NCBI GenBank assembly: GCA_044226525.1 | Contig: JBGAGV010000007.1 | Coordinates: 124,001-188,000, forward strand | Length of the DNA stretch: 64,000 nt | Source: VFJQ01 sp044226525 | GTDB taxonomy: Bacteria; Verrucomicrobiota; Verrucomicrobiia; Chthoniobacterales; Chthoniobacteraceae | Reading direction: 5' to 3' | Shown: positions 32,977-41,853 of the stretch, one piece after another | Layout: the number at the start of each line of letters is the position of its first letter | How positions within the stretch are numbered: the first letter of the stretch is position 1 | Made by a program: the position numbers and the translations under genes | Notes under the pieces: model-generated | What the model was told of the DNA's origin: nothing | What the model saw: the letters and a program-made list of their open reading frames with translations, nothing else | The model's database searches: none

Positions 32977-33390
32977 ATGGCCGGACGCCTGCCCCGCGAC
33001 CCTTCGGACCGAGAAAAGTTTTCCGTGAGTTACTACGTCGATTCGTTCATCTCGATCCTCCACTTCATCAGCGATGACCTGGTGCAGTGCGATGCGACCA
33101 CCCAGATCGGTGAACTCTACTGCGAAGAGTTCGACGACGTGGACTTCGAGCTGGCCCTGTGCTGCTTCGAAGCCACCCACAAGATGGCATTCAGCGACAA
33201 GCTGTGGAGCGTGAAACCCGAGGAATACGAAGACCTCACACTCGAGGAATTCGTCGAGCGCTATCTCGACACGCGCGAGCAGACCGATCCGCTTTTCGTC
33301 ACCAAGCGTTTCCTGCTTTTCCAGGAAGCCCTCACCCGTGCGCTGACCGAAGACGGCCCCAGCTTTCCTCCTCCTCCGCCGGAGGAGTGA
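32977..33390 (+). CDS. Acidic hypothetical protein
   Basis: 137 residues from ATG 32977, 4 bases after the preceding gene. A GTG at 33025 (VSYYVDSFISILHF) is a plausible alternative start. The protein is acidic (CEEFDDVDFEL, EEYEDLTLEEFVERYLD), with no signal peptide or membrane segment and a run of prolines before the last two Glu. I do not recognise a family. Coding is supported by strong codon-position GC bias and by tight spacing after the exported-protein gene. Function unknown. Confidence 0.6.
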   Translation: MAGRLPRDPSDREKFSVSYYVDSFISILHFISDDLVQCDATTQIGELYCEEFDDVDFELALCCFEATHKMAFSDKLWSVKPEEYEDLTLEEFVERYLDTREQTDPLFVTKRFLLFQEALTRALTEDGPSFPPPPPEE

Positions 33391-33523
33391 GGGCCGGCAG
33401 CGCATGGGCTCCCGTGCGAAGCGCCATGATTGATGTCGGCACATCGCCAGGCGAAATGCGCCGTCTTTTGACATGCCTGTGCAGTGCATGATGCCATGCA
33501 CTTCACATCCCCCCTTCAGACAC

Positions 33524-34582
33524 TTACCTCCCCGCCGTCGTCACCACGGCCGTCGCTTTCAGGATCGGCTCGTTGTCGTCATCCTTGGTGTCGCGAATGA
33601 CTTTGCCTTCGATCAACTCCGCCTTGTCGTCGGCGCGGCCGTAGATCGATTGCTGGTCGGACGTCTGGCCTCCTTCATTGGCCACGTAGAAGCCTTTCCC
33701 CGGCACGGTCACGATGCCACTCAGGGCGCCACCACGATTATTCCCCCACATCGAAATCTCCAGCTCCTGCCAAGGCACGTTCAGACTGCCCACCACCGTC
33801 ATTTCGTGGTCCAGCACGGTGATGGCACGCTCCGGCCCGCGGGTCACAAACACTCGGTTGCCGTCAAAAGCGAGATCCATCGGCGTGCGAATTTCGACGT
33901 CCTTCACGTCCTTGCCGTCCTTGCGCACGCGGAAAACCTTGCCCGCTTCGTAGTCGCAAACCCAGATGTTGCCGGTCGGATCGACCTTCACGCCACGCAG
34001 GCTCATCGAATGCGGCACATGGAACATTCCGGTGCCGTCGAAGCCGGTCGGTTCGGCCCCCACCACGCGATCTCCATCCTCCGTCAGCACCCAGCGCGTG
34101 ATATTTCCCCGCGAACGATCTGACGTAAACATCAGCAGCTTCGAGCCCTCACGAACGAGGGCGATGCCCTCGGTATTCGGGGCAATGATGTGGTGGATCT
34201 CCTCCTCGAGACTGGCATCGTAGATCGCAATCCCGCGCTTATCCGTCACGTAAACATGCCCCCGATCGTCGGTTGCCACGGCCTTGCAGGTCGGCCCGGA
34301 GAGAACGCTTTCGGTCGCGTTTTCGAAATCTTCCTGATCCACCGCGATCTTGCGCAATTCGCCACGGCCTTCCCAACTGTGCAGGTAACCCGCATAGAGA
34401 TATCGCCCGTCCGGCGACAGGGCCAGGCAACGCGTCCCACGCGGATACTTTTTCTGCGAACGCCCCTCAATCGGCTGGCTATTGTCGATGAGATATTGCA
34501 CCGACCACTTGTAGGCGTCAGCCGCCAAGGCAGTAGAAGTGAGCGCGGCGGCGAGAGCGAGGGTATGAAGGAGCTTAGGCAC
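33524..34582 (-). CDS. Exported beta-propeller (NHL/SMP-30-like) protein
   Basis: 352 residues from GTG 34582, which places a signal peptide at the very start (PKLLHTLALAAALTSTALA, then ADAYKW). The mature part has repeated propeller motifs: LALSPDGRYLYAGYLH, VATDDRGHVYVTDKRGIAIYD in two blocks, VKVDPTGNIWVCDYEAGKVFRV in two blocks, and IVTVPGKGFYVANEGG. These fit a six-bladed NHL or SMP-30-like propeller. No catalytic metal-ligand set is evident, so binding or lactonase-like activity is unassigned. The longer upstream start at 34645 adds an Arg/Thr-rich segment with no signal and is rejected. Confidence 0.75.
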   Translation of the reverse strand: MPKLLHTLALAAALTSTALAADAYKWSVQYLIDNSQPIEGRSQKKYPRGTRCLALSPDGRYLYAGYLHSWEGRGELRKIAVDQEDFENATESVLSGPTCKAVATDDRGHVYVTDKRGIAIYDASLEEEIHHIIAPNTEGIALVREGSKLLMFTSDRSRGNITRWVLTEDGDRVVGAEPTGFDGTGMFHVPHSMSLRGVKVDPTGNIWVCDYEAGKVFRVRKDGKDVKDVEIRTPMDLAFDGNRVFVTRGPERAITVLDHEMTVVGSLNVPWQELEISMWGNNRGGALSGIVTVPGKGFYVANEGGQTSDQQSIYGRADDKAELIEGKVIRDTKDDDNEPILKATAVVTTAGR

Positions 34583-34721
34583 GGTGGGCGTGGCTGAGGT
34601 TCGGTTGAGTGCGCGCAGGGTGCCGGGATTTCTCCGCAAAGTCAATCACCGTCGCCGTTTCTCGTCATCGTGCTCCTGCCCGTGCTCGTAATGGAAAGCA
34701 GGAACCGGTTACGAACACGAT

Positions 34722-35942
34722 TCACGCACCGAACCTCCACCAAGGCCGCCGCCCCACCCCGCCCTTCTCTGCCAGCAGCCGCCGCAGTTCGGCCACACTC
34801 CGCTCGATCGTGAAATGCTGCCGGGCGAAATCACGCCCGTTCACCCCAACCTTCGCCCGCAGAAATGGATCGCGCAAAACCTTCGCCATCGCCGACGCGA
34901 GCGCCTTGGGATCGCGAGGGGCTACCAGCAGCCCGGTTTCCTCATGGGCGATCATCTCCGGCACCCCCGCGAGATTGGTGGAAACGCACGGCACCCCGGT
35001 GAACATCGCCTCCGCGATGACCGTCGGCAGGTTGTCGCTCCCTCCTTCCTTGTCCGTCTGGCAGGCGAGCACAAAAAGCTGCGCCCCCGCCAGCGCCTTC
35101 CGCACCTCGGTTTGCGAACGCGGCCCCACCAGCTTCACGCAATGCTCCAGTTCATGCTTCGCGATCTGCGCCGCCAGCGTCTCGTGCAACGGCCCGCCTC
35201 CGATGATCTCGCAGCGAAACATCACCCCTTTCATCAGCAACAGCCGGCATGCCTCGATCAACACATCGAATCCCTTCTTCTCCACATACCGCCCCACGCT
35301 CACGATCCGCGGCACTTCCTCCTCCGCCTCGCGCGGAAAGAAACCCTCCGGATCGATTCCATTGAACACACGAAACGTCTTGCCCTTCGCGCACCGGTGC
35401 CGCTGCTCCATCCAGCGCCGCGCGTAGTCCGTCTCGGTCACGATAAACTTCGCGTCGCGCGCCAGGTCCGCATTCGAGACCGGGTAGTCCGTGTCGCAGA
35501 AAATATCGTTCGCGTGCCCGGTGTAGCTGTAGGTGAAGCCGAACAGCTTTCGCAGCCACCACGCCGTGCGCGTCGCGAGTCCGCCAAAGTGCGCATGGAC
35601 ATGGCGAATTCGCCGCGCCTTCAGTTCCGGCGCGAGCCAGATCGCCTCGAACATCCGCTGCGAATCCTTTTCACCCCGATGTCGCGGAATTGCCCGATGC
35701 GCCCACCAGCCGAGTTCCTTCGCTGCCCGTCGGGCGTCCACTTCATCCCGCAGCACCTTCTCTTCCGGCAGGTAAAAAATCTCCGCATCCACCGTTGCCG
35801 CCAGTTCCCCTGGATCGTCCGGCCGCCGCACACTCACCAGCCACGGATTCGCCCCTTGGCGAACCATCTCCACCGCCTCGCGATAGACGAAGGTCTGCAC
35901 GAACGAGGGGAAACGTTCGAAGAGGTAGGCGAACTCGCTCAT
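34722..35942 (-). CDS. Family 4 glycosyltransferase (colanic-acid type)
   Basis: 406 residues, GT-B fold. The start MSEFAYLFERFPSFVQTFV is typical of the WcaL/colanic-acid-type GT4 group. RHVHAHFGG is the acceptor-side loop, FRVFNGIDPEGFFP the linker, and IVSVGRYVEKKGFDVLIEA and GVPCVSTNLAGVPEMI lie in the donor-binding C-terminal half. The acid pair around E-G-G-S-D-N-L-P-T-V-x-x-E-A fits retaining GT4 enzymes. It overlaps the upstream GT4 gene by 4 bases, so the two act in one pathway, presumably exopolysaccharide. Confidence 0.9.
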   Translation of the reverse strand: MSEFAYLFERFPSFVQTFVYREAVEMVRQGANPWLVSVRRPDDPGELAATVDAEIFYLPEEKVLRDEVDARRAAKELGWWAHRAIPRHRGEKDSQRMFEAIWLAPELKARRIRHVHAHFGGLATRTAWWLRKLFGFTYSYTGHANDIFCDTDYPVSNADLARDAKFIVTETDYARRWMEQRHRCAKGKTFRVFNGIDPEGFFPREAEEEVPRIVSVGRYVEKKGFDVLIEACRLLLMKGVMFRCEIIGGGPLHETLAAQIAKHELEHCVKLVGPRSQTEVRKALAGAQLFVLACQTDKEGGSDNLPTVIAEAMFTGVPCVSTNLAGVPEMIAHEETGLLVAPRDPKALASAMAKVLRDPFLRAKVGVNGRDFARQHFTIERSVAELRRLLAEKGGVGRRPWWRFGA

Positions 35943-37117
35943 CGCCCAGCCTGCAGGGGAGGACGAAGCGACAAGGCTTCGTCATAGATCGCTTCCAACG
36001 CCCCCACCGCCTTCCCCTGCTCAAACTCCTCCCGCACTCGCCGGCTCGCCGCCTGTCCCCACACGTAGCAAAGCTCCGCGTCGCTCGTGAGCCGCACCAG
36101 CGCGGCGTGCAGTGCTTCCTCGTCACGCTCCGGCACGAGCAGACCGTGGCTCTCATTCGTCACCGCCTCGGGAATCCCGCCATGCTTCGTCGCGACCACC
36201 GGCAATCCCGTGGCCATGGCCTCCAGCATCGAATTCGGCACCCCTTCCTGATTCTTGTCTGCTGTCACTTCGCTCGGGTGGAGGAAGACATGCGACTCGC
36301 TGTAGAGCTTGGAGAGGTCCGGCGTGGAAAGGAACCCGCGAAATTCCACCGCATCGCGCACGCCCAGTTCGGTGGCGAGATCTTCGAGTTGCTCGCGCAG
36401 CGGGCCCTCGCCGGCGATCACGAACTTCGCCTTCGGATGCGTTTCGCGAAATTTCGCGAAGGCCCGCAGTCCCGTGCGCAGCCCTTTCTTGGCGATCAAG
36501 CGGCATGCCTGAACAAACCGCCACGAGCCATCGGCCGGAAGCGGACGCTGCACAAACGGAAACTCTTCCAGCGGAATACCCGTGCGATTCAGCCGGAGCT
36601 TCTCTCGCGGACAACCCCACGCCTCAAGCGCCGCAAACAGCGAGTGCGATCGTGCCAGCACCAGCGGCACCGTCTTCAGCAGCGCGCGCATCTGGTCGTC
36701 GTAACCCTCCTGCTCGGGTCGCGGCTGGATATCCATCCCGTGAAAACTCACCACGGTCGGCCGGTCCCATTCCTCGATGAATGGCAGCAGATGCACCCCT
36801 GTGTGCCCGAAATAGGCGTGCATCAGGTCCGCCGGGCGGCGTTTGAGCAGCTTGATGAGCACCTGCAACTCCCCGCGGTAGTAAACCGGCGGCTTCCGCG
36901 CGATATATTTAAGCCAGAACCGCTTGATGAAGTTCTTCCGTGCCCGTGGAATCAGTTCGATCTGCTCCACCGGGAACGGAAACCGGTCCTCACAGATCCG
37001 CTCCCGCGTCATCACAAACGTGTCCCACTTCTTCAGCCCCGTGACCTGCCGATAGATGTGGCGCATCTCCGGCTTGAGGAAAGTGGTGCAATAACTAGCG
37101 ACGATCGGTTTCGGCAT
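35939..37117 (-). CDS. Family 4 glycosyltransferase
   Basis: 392 residues, GT-B fold. MHAYFGHTGVHLLPF carries the acceptor loop, VSFHGMDI the next conserved segment, VQACRLIAKKGLRTGLRAF the start of the donor-binding half, and the GT4 signature runs through HPSEVTADKNQEGVPNSMLEAMATGLPVVATKHGGIPE in two overlapping blocks. First gene of the minus-strand pair, with the next gene overlapping by 4 bases (ATGA). It is preceded upstream by a 113-bp inverted-repeat element and a spermidine-synthase-like gene on the same strand. Substrate unknown. Confidence 0.9.
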   Translation of the reverse strand: MPKPIVASYCTTFLKPEMRHIYRQVTGLKKWDTFVMTRERICEDRFPFPVEQIELIPRARKNFIKRFWLKYIARKPPVYYRGELQVLIKLLKRRPADLMHAYFGHTGVHLLPFIEEWDRPTVVSFHGMDIQPRPEQEGYDDQMRALLKTVPLVLARSHSLFAALEAWGCPREKLRLNRTGIPLEEFPFVQRPLPADGSWRFVQACRLIAKKGLRTGLRAFAKFRETHPKAKFVIAGEGPLREQLEDLATELGVRDAVEFRGFLSTPDLSKLYSESHVFLHPSEVTADKNQEGVPNSMLEAMATGLPVVATKHGGIPEAVTNESHGLLVPERDEEALHAALVRLTSDAELCYVWGQAASRRVREEFEQGKAVGALEAIYDEALSLRPPLQAGR

Positions 37118-37174
37118 GAAGAGCCGCGAACTTTCGGGAATGGCACCCCATTTGTCGAGGGCTCATGGAGCGCC

Positions 37175-37287
37175 ATGGAGCGCTGGCGTCCCGCCAGCTA
37201 CGACATGGCACGCACAGCGTCACTTTTCCTCGAGAAGAATCGTGCTTCGCATGCGCTATCGTGGCCAGCGGGACGCCAGCGCTCCAT
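37175..37287. repeat. 113-bp inverted-repeat element (REPIN/MITE-like)
   Basis: The left arm ATGGAGCGCTGGCGTCCCGC (37175-37194) is perfectly complementary to the right arm at 37268-37287. With mismatches the arms extend to 29 bases on each side (37175-37203 and 37259-37287). The first nine bases are also duplicated just before the element (37165-37173). No transposase inside. Read as protein, both strands start MERWRPA, a sign of symmetry rather than coding. It sits between two same-strand genes, in the only gap there. Confidence 0.75.
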
Positions 37288-37289
37288 AC

Positions 37290-38021
37290 TCACCGCCTGC
37301 GCGCCACATACACCGTGCTCGCCGATTCGCGCTCCAGCAAGGGATTGGCAAACTTGACTACCTGCGCTTCGGCAGTGGCGAAGACCGCCCGAAGCGCGGC
37401 GAGGAACTCCTCGTCCGGCGGATCGTCCGACCACAAGGCAAACACACCGCCATCCGCCAGATGGGCTGCAAGCGCTCGCAGGCCCTCTGGCGAATAGAAG
37501 GCCCCGTGCCGGGAATGGAGCAGATTCCGAGGCGAGTGATCGATATCGAGCAGGACCGCGTGAAAACGGCGTCCGGGAGCCTTCGGATCAAATCCATCCG
37601 AAGAAGCCGCGAGCGCAAAGAAATCCCCGTGCACCAAGCGGCAGCGGGCATCGCCCGTCAGCACCGACCCGAGCGGCACCAACCCGCGCTGATGCCATTC
37701 GATGACCGCTTCCAGAAAATCGATCACGACCAGTTCGCGCACGCTCTCATGTTTCAGCGCGGCGACCGCCGTGTAACCCAGTCCCAGCCCTCCCACCACG
37801 ACATCATTTCGCGCCCTGCCATCCCTTCCCCCGAGCGCTGCCAACCCGAGATCGGCCAGCGCGACCTCGACCTCATGGAAGAGGCTCGACATCAAAAACG
37901 CCTCCCCAAGCTTCACCTCGAAGACTTCGAGATCGTCGAGCATCCGCACCCGCCGACGGCGCAGCGAGACGTCGCCAAGCGGCGTGGATCGAAAATCAAG
38001 TTCGGCAAAGTCCCGGTTCAT
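37290..38021 (-). CDS. Spermidine-synthase-like methyltransferase-fold protein
   Basis: 243 residues from ATG 38021 (MNRDFAELDFRSTPLGDVSL). The Rossmann core has DVVVGGLGLGYTAVAAL (motif I), ELVVIDFLEAVIEWH (acidic end of strand 2), RLVHGDFFAL and HAVLLDIDHSPRNLLH, as in polyamine aminopropyltransferases and their non-catalytic relatives. The start is about 40 residues shorter than the usual enzyme, lacking most of the N-terminal beta domain, so true spermidine synthesis is doubtful. A longer upstream start at 38105 would add a Arg-rich stretch and is less likely. The stop is 2 bases from the end of the inverted-repeat element. Confidence 0.75.
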   Translation of the reverse strand: MNRDFAELDFRSTPLGDVSLRRRRVRMLDDLEVFEVKLGEAFLMSSLFHEVEVALADLGLAALGGRDGRARNDVVVGGLGLGYTAVAALKHESVRELVVIDFLEAVIEWHQRGLVPLGSVLTGDARCRLVHGDFFALAASSDGFDPKAPGRRFHAVLLDIDHSPRNLLHSRHGAFYSPEGLRALAAHLADGGVFALWSDDPPDEEFLAALRAVFATAEAQVVKFANPLLERESASTVYVARRR

Positions 38022-38611
38022 CGGGCAAACCGTAGGGACTTTTCTGCGCGTGGAGAGCAAAAAGACCGCGCTTGGCCTTGGGAAGAGTAAACCCCGATGT
38101 CGCAACCAGAATAACTCGGTAATGGACGGAATGGAGCGCAGGGAGGTCTTGTCGTTCGGAACGCAGAGCCGAAATTAGGAGGACGATGAAACCGCTGCCG
38201 CACCAAATCGCCCCCCCCGGGTCGATCGAGTGGCGATATTCCTGTCCGCCGACGAAAGGAACGCGGACGCAGCACACCATCTGCCCCCACAAGACTTGGC
38301 GCGTCCCGCGCAGCAGTCATCGACGACGACAGGAATGTCACCGCACAGAGAAGATCCGGTTTAAACCGGGTTATTCCGCCTCGCAACTTCCACTCGCCGT
38401 GACCCTGGCCTTTTCCCATCGAAAGGGGTGACCCTTGGCTCGACCCTCCGGAGCCGGGTTCCCGTTGCTTTTCATGACCTCGAAGGCTCAGCTCAGGAGA
38501 GCCGAGCTACAGAGGAAAATCCAGGTTAATCCGACTTCGTTACCACACATCCGAAACCGCGTTATTTCACCGAACTCTGGGAGTAATTTCGCCAACTGCC
38601 GGCGAAGCGAT
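38022..38611. other. Gene-free stretch of 590 bases
   Basis: No credible coding frame. Contains the perfect 14-base palindrome CCGGTTTAAACCGG (38356-38369) and two overlapping alternative hairpins at 38485-38508 (GGCTC...GAGCC and AGCTC...GAGCT). These look like decayed or short interspersed repeats. It separates two minus-strand genes and presumably contains the promoter of the one ending at 37290. Confidence 0.5.
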
Positions 38612-39565
38612 TTACGCCAGAGCCTTGCGGCAGAACTCGATGCAGCGAGCCAGTTCCTTCATCCGGTCGGAGTCGGCGGGAACCTTGTATTCGAACTCGA
38701 TTGTGCCCTGAATCGGCCATTTATTGTCACGGATTAGCCGGAGCACCTCCGCAATGGGCGTGTCGCCTTCGCCGAACGGCGTGTTCGGGCCGTTGTTGAA
38801 TTTGCGGTCCTTGAGATGCACGTGCGTGACACGGTCGTGATATTTCGTGATAAACGGCACAGGCGAGGTGTTGTTGCCCGCGACGAAGTGACCGAGGTCC
38901 ACATTCGCGCCGTTGAACTTGGCAAGGGCAAAAGCCTGCTCCCAATGCTCGGGCTTTGTGGTGGCGTGGCCGTGATAGCCAACGAGCATCTGGTGCTTGT
39001 CGGCGAACTGGCCCAAGCGCTTGAGTTCGGCTTCATCGTGCGAAATTTCGGTCGAAATGGCGCGCCCCCCAAGGGCCTTGGCAAGGTGGAAAGCGTAGTC
39101 GATCTCGTCATCGGACATCTTGAAGATGCCGTCCACTTTCACGATCTCGATGAGCACGCCGGCGCTCTCGTATTTGGTTCGGAATTCCTTCACTCGATCC
39201 ATCGAGACGGACTTGCGCCATTCGCGCAGCTTCTCGGTTTTGGCTGCGGCAGCTTCCTTGGTTTCCTTCGTGCCTTTCTTCGCAGCCTTGAGCTCTTCCG
39301 GAAGGCCAAGGAACGCCTCCACCGGCTGGGTGCGCAACTCGACGCCGCTCAGACCAAGCTCGACGCAGTTCTTGAGGACGTCGTCGCCGCTCATGGCGCC
39401 GTCGCCGAAGCTATAGGGCACATTGAGGCCGATCTGGACGCCGGCGATTTTCGAGTTCGGTTTGCCGGCCGCGTTCAAACGCGTGGCGGCGGAGAGCAAG
39501 CTCACGCCGGGGAGTGCGGCGAGGGCCAGTTTGGTGAATTCGCGACGGGTGCGGCGAGTAGTCAT
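38612..39565 (-). CDS. Tat-exported sugar-phosphate-isomerase/epimerase-like protein
   Basis: 317 residues from ATG 39565. The N-terminus MTTRRTRREFTKLALAALPG is a twin-arginine signal (R-R-E-F-T-K), so it is exported folded with its metal. The barrel has IGLNVPYSFG, GLSGVELRTQ, a Lys/Glu-rich insert (about 85-110), VLIEIVKVDGIF, AISTEISHDE, VGYHGHATT, ANVDLGHFVAGN, VTHVHLKDRKF and the final GTIEFEYKV. The metal-ligand Glu/His/Asp positions of the AP-endonuclease-2 family are present. It is unrelated in operon terms to the divergent purine operon at 39796 but shares the 230-base gap with it. Substrate unknown. Confidence 0.88.
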   Translation of the reverse strand: MTTRRTRREFTKLALAALPGVSLLSAATRLNAAGKPNSKIAGVQIGLNVPYSFGDGAMSGDDVLKNCVELGLSGVELRTQPVEAFLGLPEELKAAKKGTKETKEAAAAKTEKLREWRKSVSMDRVKEFRTKYESAGVLIEIVKVDGIFKMSDDEIDYAFHLAKALGGRAISTEISHDEAELKRLGQFADKHQMLVGYHGHATTKPEHWEQAFALAKFNGANVDLGHFVAGNNTSPVPFITKYHDRVTHVHLKDRKFNNGPNTPFGEGDTPIAEVLRLIRDNKWPIQGTIEFEYKVPADSDRMKELARCIEFCRKALA

Positions 39566-39795
39566 GTCGGTTAGAATATGAATGAGAGTGGTTTGAAGGG
39601 GGTGCGAGGAGATCGATCGATACCGGATCAAAAGGAGAGGCAAGCATCGCGCCGACTCATGGCCGCTGGCAAGCAAACGGATAAACGGGAAGTTTTTCTT
39701 CTCGGCAAACGCGCCTCCCCCTGCCGACGCGTCACCGGACCCGTGCTTTGTCGTATTGCTGAAAGCGGAGTTTCGTGGGACCACGTCTGCCCAGC
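39566..39795. promoter_or_regulatory. Upstream region of the purine-degradation operon
   Basis: 230 bases between the divergent Tat-exported protein and uraD. It contains the palindrome ATCGATCGAT (39611-39620) and AT-rich tracts (AAGTTTTTCTTCT near 39690) but no clear -35/-10 pair that I can defend. It must hold the promoter for the seven-gene operon; no regulator gene is adjacent. Confidence 0.4.
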
Positions 39796-40314
39796 ATGTC
39801 CGAAGCAACCCGGAACCGAATCTCTATCACCGCGCTGAACGCCATGTCCCCATCGGAGTTCACCGCTGCGATTGGCGGAGTGCTGGAACACTCGCCACAC
39901 TTTGCGGAACGGGCCGCGGATAGTCGGCCTTTCGCCTCCATGGATGACGTTCATCAGGCCCTCATGTCGGAGGTGGAGCGCGCCCCGGAGTCCGAACAGC
40001 TCGCGCTGCTTCGTGCTCATCCCGACCTCGCTGACCGGCTGGTGAAACTCACCACCGCGTCCACCGGCGAGCAGGCCAGCGCAGGGCTAAATACGCTCAC
40101 GCCCCAACAACTCGGCGCTTTCCAGCGCCTCAACACCGCCTATCGCGAGAGCTTCGGCTTTCCTTTCATCATCTGCGCCCGCCTCAATTCCCGGGACACG
40201 ATCCTCACGGCTTTTCACACGCGACTCGACAATTCGCGGGAACAGGAGTTTTGTATCGCATTGGGTGAAGTCTCGAAGATCGCACGCCTGCGGCTCACTG
40301 ACCTCCTCGCTTGA
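39796..40314 (+). CDS. uraD: OHCU decarboxylase
   Basis: 172 residues from ATG 39796. LLRAHPDLADRL carries the catalytic His of the 2-oxo-4-hydroxy-4-carboxy-5-ureidoimidazoline decarboxylase family; LTPQQLGAFQRLNTAYRESFGFPFIICARL in overlapping parts, and the C-terminal EFCIALGEVSKIARLRL, complete the fold. It performs the third step of the uricase pathway, giving S-allantoin. First gene of the purine operon; uraH follows after 4 bases. It shows that urate oxidation products are handled by this organism, even though no urate oxidase is visible here. Confidence 0.93.
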   Translation: MSEATRNRISITALNAMSPSEFTAAIGGVLEHSPHFAERAADSRPFASMDDVHQALMSEVERAPESEQLALLRAHPDLADRLVKLTTASTGEQASAGLNTLTPQQLGAFQRLNTAYRESFGFPFIICARLNSRDTILTAFHTRLDNSREQEFCIALGEVSKIARLRLTDLLA

Positions 40315-40318
40315 TTTC

Positions 40319-40654
40319 ATGCCCGGCAAACTCACGACTCACGTCCTCGACACCGCCCACGGCCGCCCTGCGGCGGGTTTGCGTATCGAGCTCTTCAGCC
40401 TCGGCGCCAAGGAAGCCCTGCTCGTTTCCACGAATACCAACGGCGACGGCCGCACTGATACACCGCTGCTTACCGGCCGGCAGTTTACTGCCGGCACCTA
40501 CGAGCTTCGCTTTCACGTCGGCGACTATTTCGCCGAGCCCACACGGTTTCTGGATGTCGTGCCGGTGCGGTTCACGATCGCCGATGCGAGCGTGCACTAT
40601 CACGTTCCCCTGCTCTGCTCGCCGTGGAGCTACAGCACCTACCGCGGAAGCTGA
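40319..40654 (+). CDS. uraH: 5-Hydroxyisourate hydrolase
   Basis: 111 residues from ATG 40319, the normal length for the transthyretin-like family. It has the N-terminal TTHVLDTAHGRPAAGL with the catalytic His, the Arg in GRTDTPLL, HYHVPLLCSPWSYSTY and the obligatory C-terminal YRGS tetrapeptide. No signal peptide, so cytoplasmic. It hydrolyses 5-hydroxyisourate to OHCU, feeding uraD. The stop overlaps the next start by one base (TGATG). Confidence 0.95.
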   Translation: MPGKLTTHVLDTAHGRPAAGLRIELFSLGAKEALLVSTNTNGDGRTDTPLLTGRQFTAGTYELRFHVGDYFAEPTRFLDVVPVRFTIADASVHYHVPLLCSPWSYSTYRGS

Positions 40655-41853
40655 TGACGGCTGCACAACGCCTCGCCCGCCGTCTCGACGAACTCGCCCA
40701 CTGCACCGACGCCCCTCCCCGCCTTACTCGCCTCGCCTACTCTCCGGCGATGCGGCGCGCACATGATCTGGTTGGCGATTGGATGCGCGAAGCCGGCCTC
40801 ACCGTGCGGGTGGATGCGGTCGGCAACCTGGTCGGGCACCGCGAGGGCACAACGCCCGGCGCGAAAACGCTGCTTCTCGGCTCGCACCTCGATTCGGTGC
40901 GGAATGCCGGACGCTTCGACGGTCCGCTCGGGGTATTGCTCGCGATCGCGTGCGCAGAAGAGCGTCCCACACTCCCTTTCGCGATCGAAGTGCTCGGGTT
41001 CATCGACGAGGAAGGCGTGCGTTTCCAAAGCACCTATCTCGGCAGCCGCGCGCTAGCCGGGACCCTCCCGCCTGAAGCGCTCGCCATCACGGATGCAGAC
41101 GGCGTTTCGCTGCGTGAGGCGATCAGGCAATTTGGTTGCGATCCATCGGCCTTACCAACCGAGCGGCGAGAACCCGACACGTTGATCGGTTACGTCGAAG
41201 CACACATCGAACAAGGTCCGGTGCTGGAAGCCCGCCACCAACCGCTCGGCGTCGTCTCCGCCATCGCGGGGCAAACTCGTGTCGCCATCACCTTCACCGG
41301 AGAGGCTGGGCACGCCGGCACGGTGCCGATGTCGCTGCGCAAGGATGCGCTGTGCGCGGCTGCAGAGTTCATTATCGCCGCGCAGAAAACTGCCGAGGAA
41401 ATTGAGGGTCTGGTCGCCACCGTCGGCCAGCTCACCATCCCTGGCGCGGCGAGCAACGTCATTCCCGGACGAGTAGCGCTCACCCTCGACGTGCGTCACC
41501 CGTCGGATTCCGTCCGCCGCGAACAGGTCCAGCGCCTGGAGGAGTGTGCGCGCACCGGCACGGGCTTCGCGGTCGATTGGCAGGTGGTGCAGGAAACCAA
41601 CGCTGTCGTCTGCGACCACACCCTTTCCAAAAAGCTCGCCGAGGCAGTTGGCCCGGACGCTATCGTTTTACCCAGCGGCGCCGGCCACGATGCCGCGGCG
41701 CTCGCTGCCCTCTGCCCCGTGGCCATGCTCTTCGTGCGCTGCCGCGGCGGCGTGAGTCATCATCCAGATGAATTTGCCAGCGAGGAAGATTTGGGCGCCG
41801 CACTTGCCGCGCTTGTCCGATTCCTCGACCTGCTAACTGCCTGCCATGCCTGA
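40654..41853 (+). CDS. allC: M20-family amidohydrolase, probable allantoate amidohydrolase
   Basis: 399 residues from ATG 40654. The M20 metal sites are GSHLDSVRNAGRFDGPLGVL, IDEEGVRFQ (catalytic E-E), EAHIEQGPVLE and the C-terminal GAGHDAAALA and GVSHHPDEF. The Gly-His loop GEAGHAGTVPMSLRKDAL and dimer-domain VTGQ-type segments match allantoate amidohydrolase/N-carbamoyl-amino-acid hydrolases. Of the two M20 enzymes in the operon, the other is clearly the ureidoglycolate enzyme, so this one should hydrolyse allantoate to ureidoglycine. It overlaps allB by 8 bases. Confidence 0.85.
   Translation: MTAAQRLARRLDELAHCTDAPPRLTRLAYSPAMRRAHDLVGDWMREAGLTVRVDAVGNLVGHREGTTPGAKTLLLGSHLDSVRNAGRFDGPLGVLLAIACAEERPTLPFAIEVLGFIDEEGVRFQSTYLGSRALAGTLPPEALAITDADGVSLREAIRQFGCDPSALPTERREPDTLIGYVEAHIEQGPVLEARHQPLGVVSAIAGQTRVAITFTGEAGHAGTVPMSLRKDALCAAAEFIIAAQKTAEEIEGLVATVGQLTIPGAASNVIPGRVALTLDVRHPSDSVRREQVQRLEECARTGTGFAVDWQVVQETNAVVCDHTLSKKLAEAVGPDAIVLPSGAGHDAAALAALCPVAMLFVRCRGGVSHHPDEFASEEDLGAALAALVRFLDLLTACHA

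Noticed and set aside
35690..37357. 555-codon plus-strand frame opposite two glycosyltransferase genes
   Set aside because: Low-complexity Arg/Pro/His translation opposite two clear GT4 genes.
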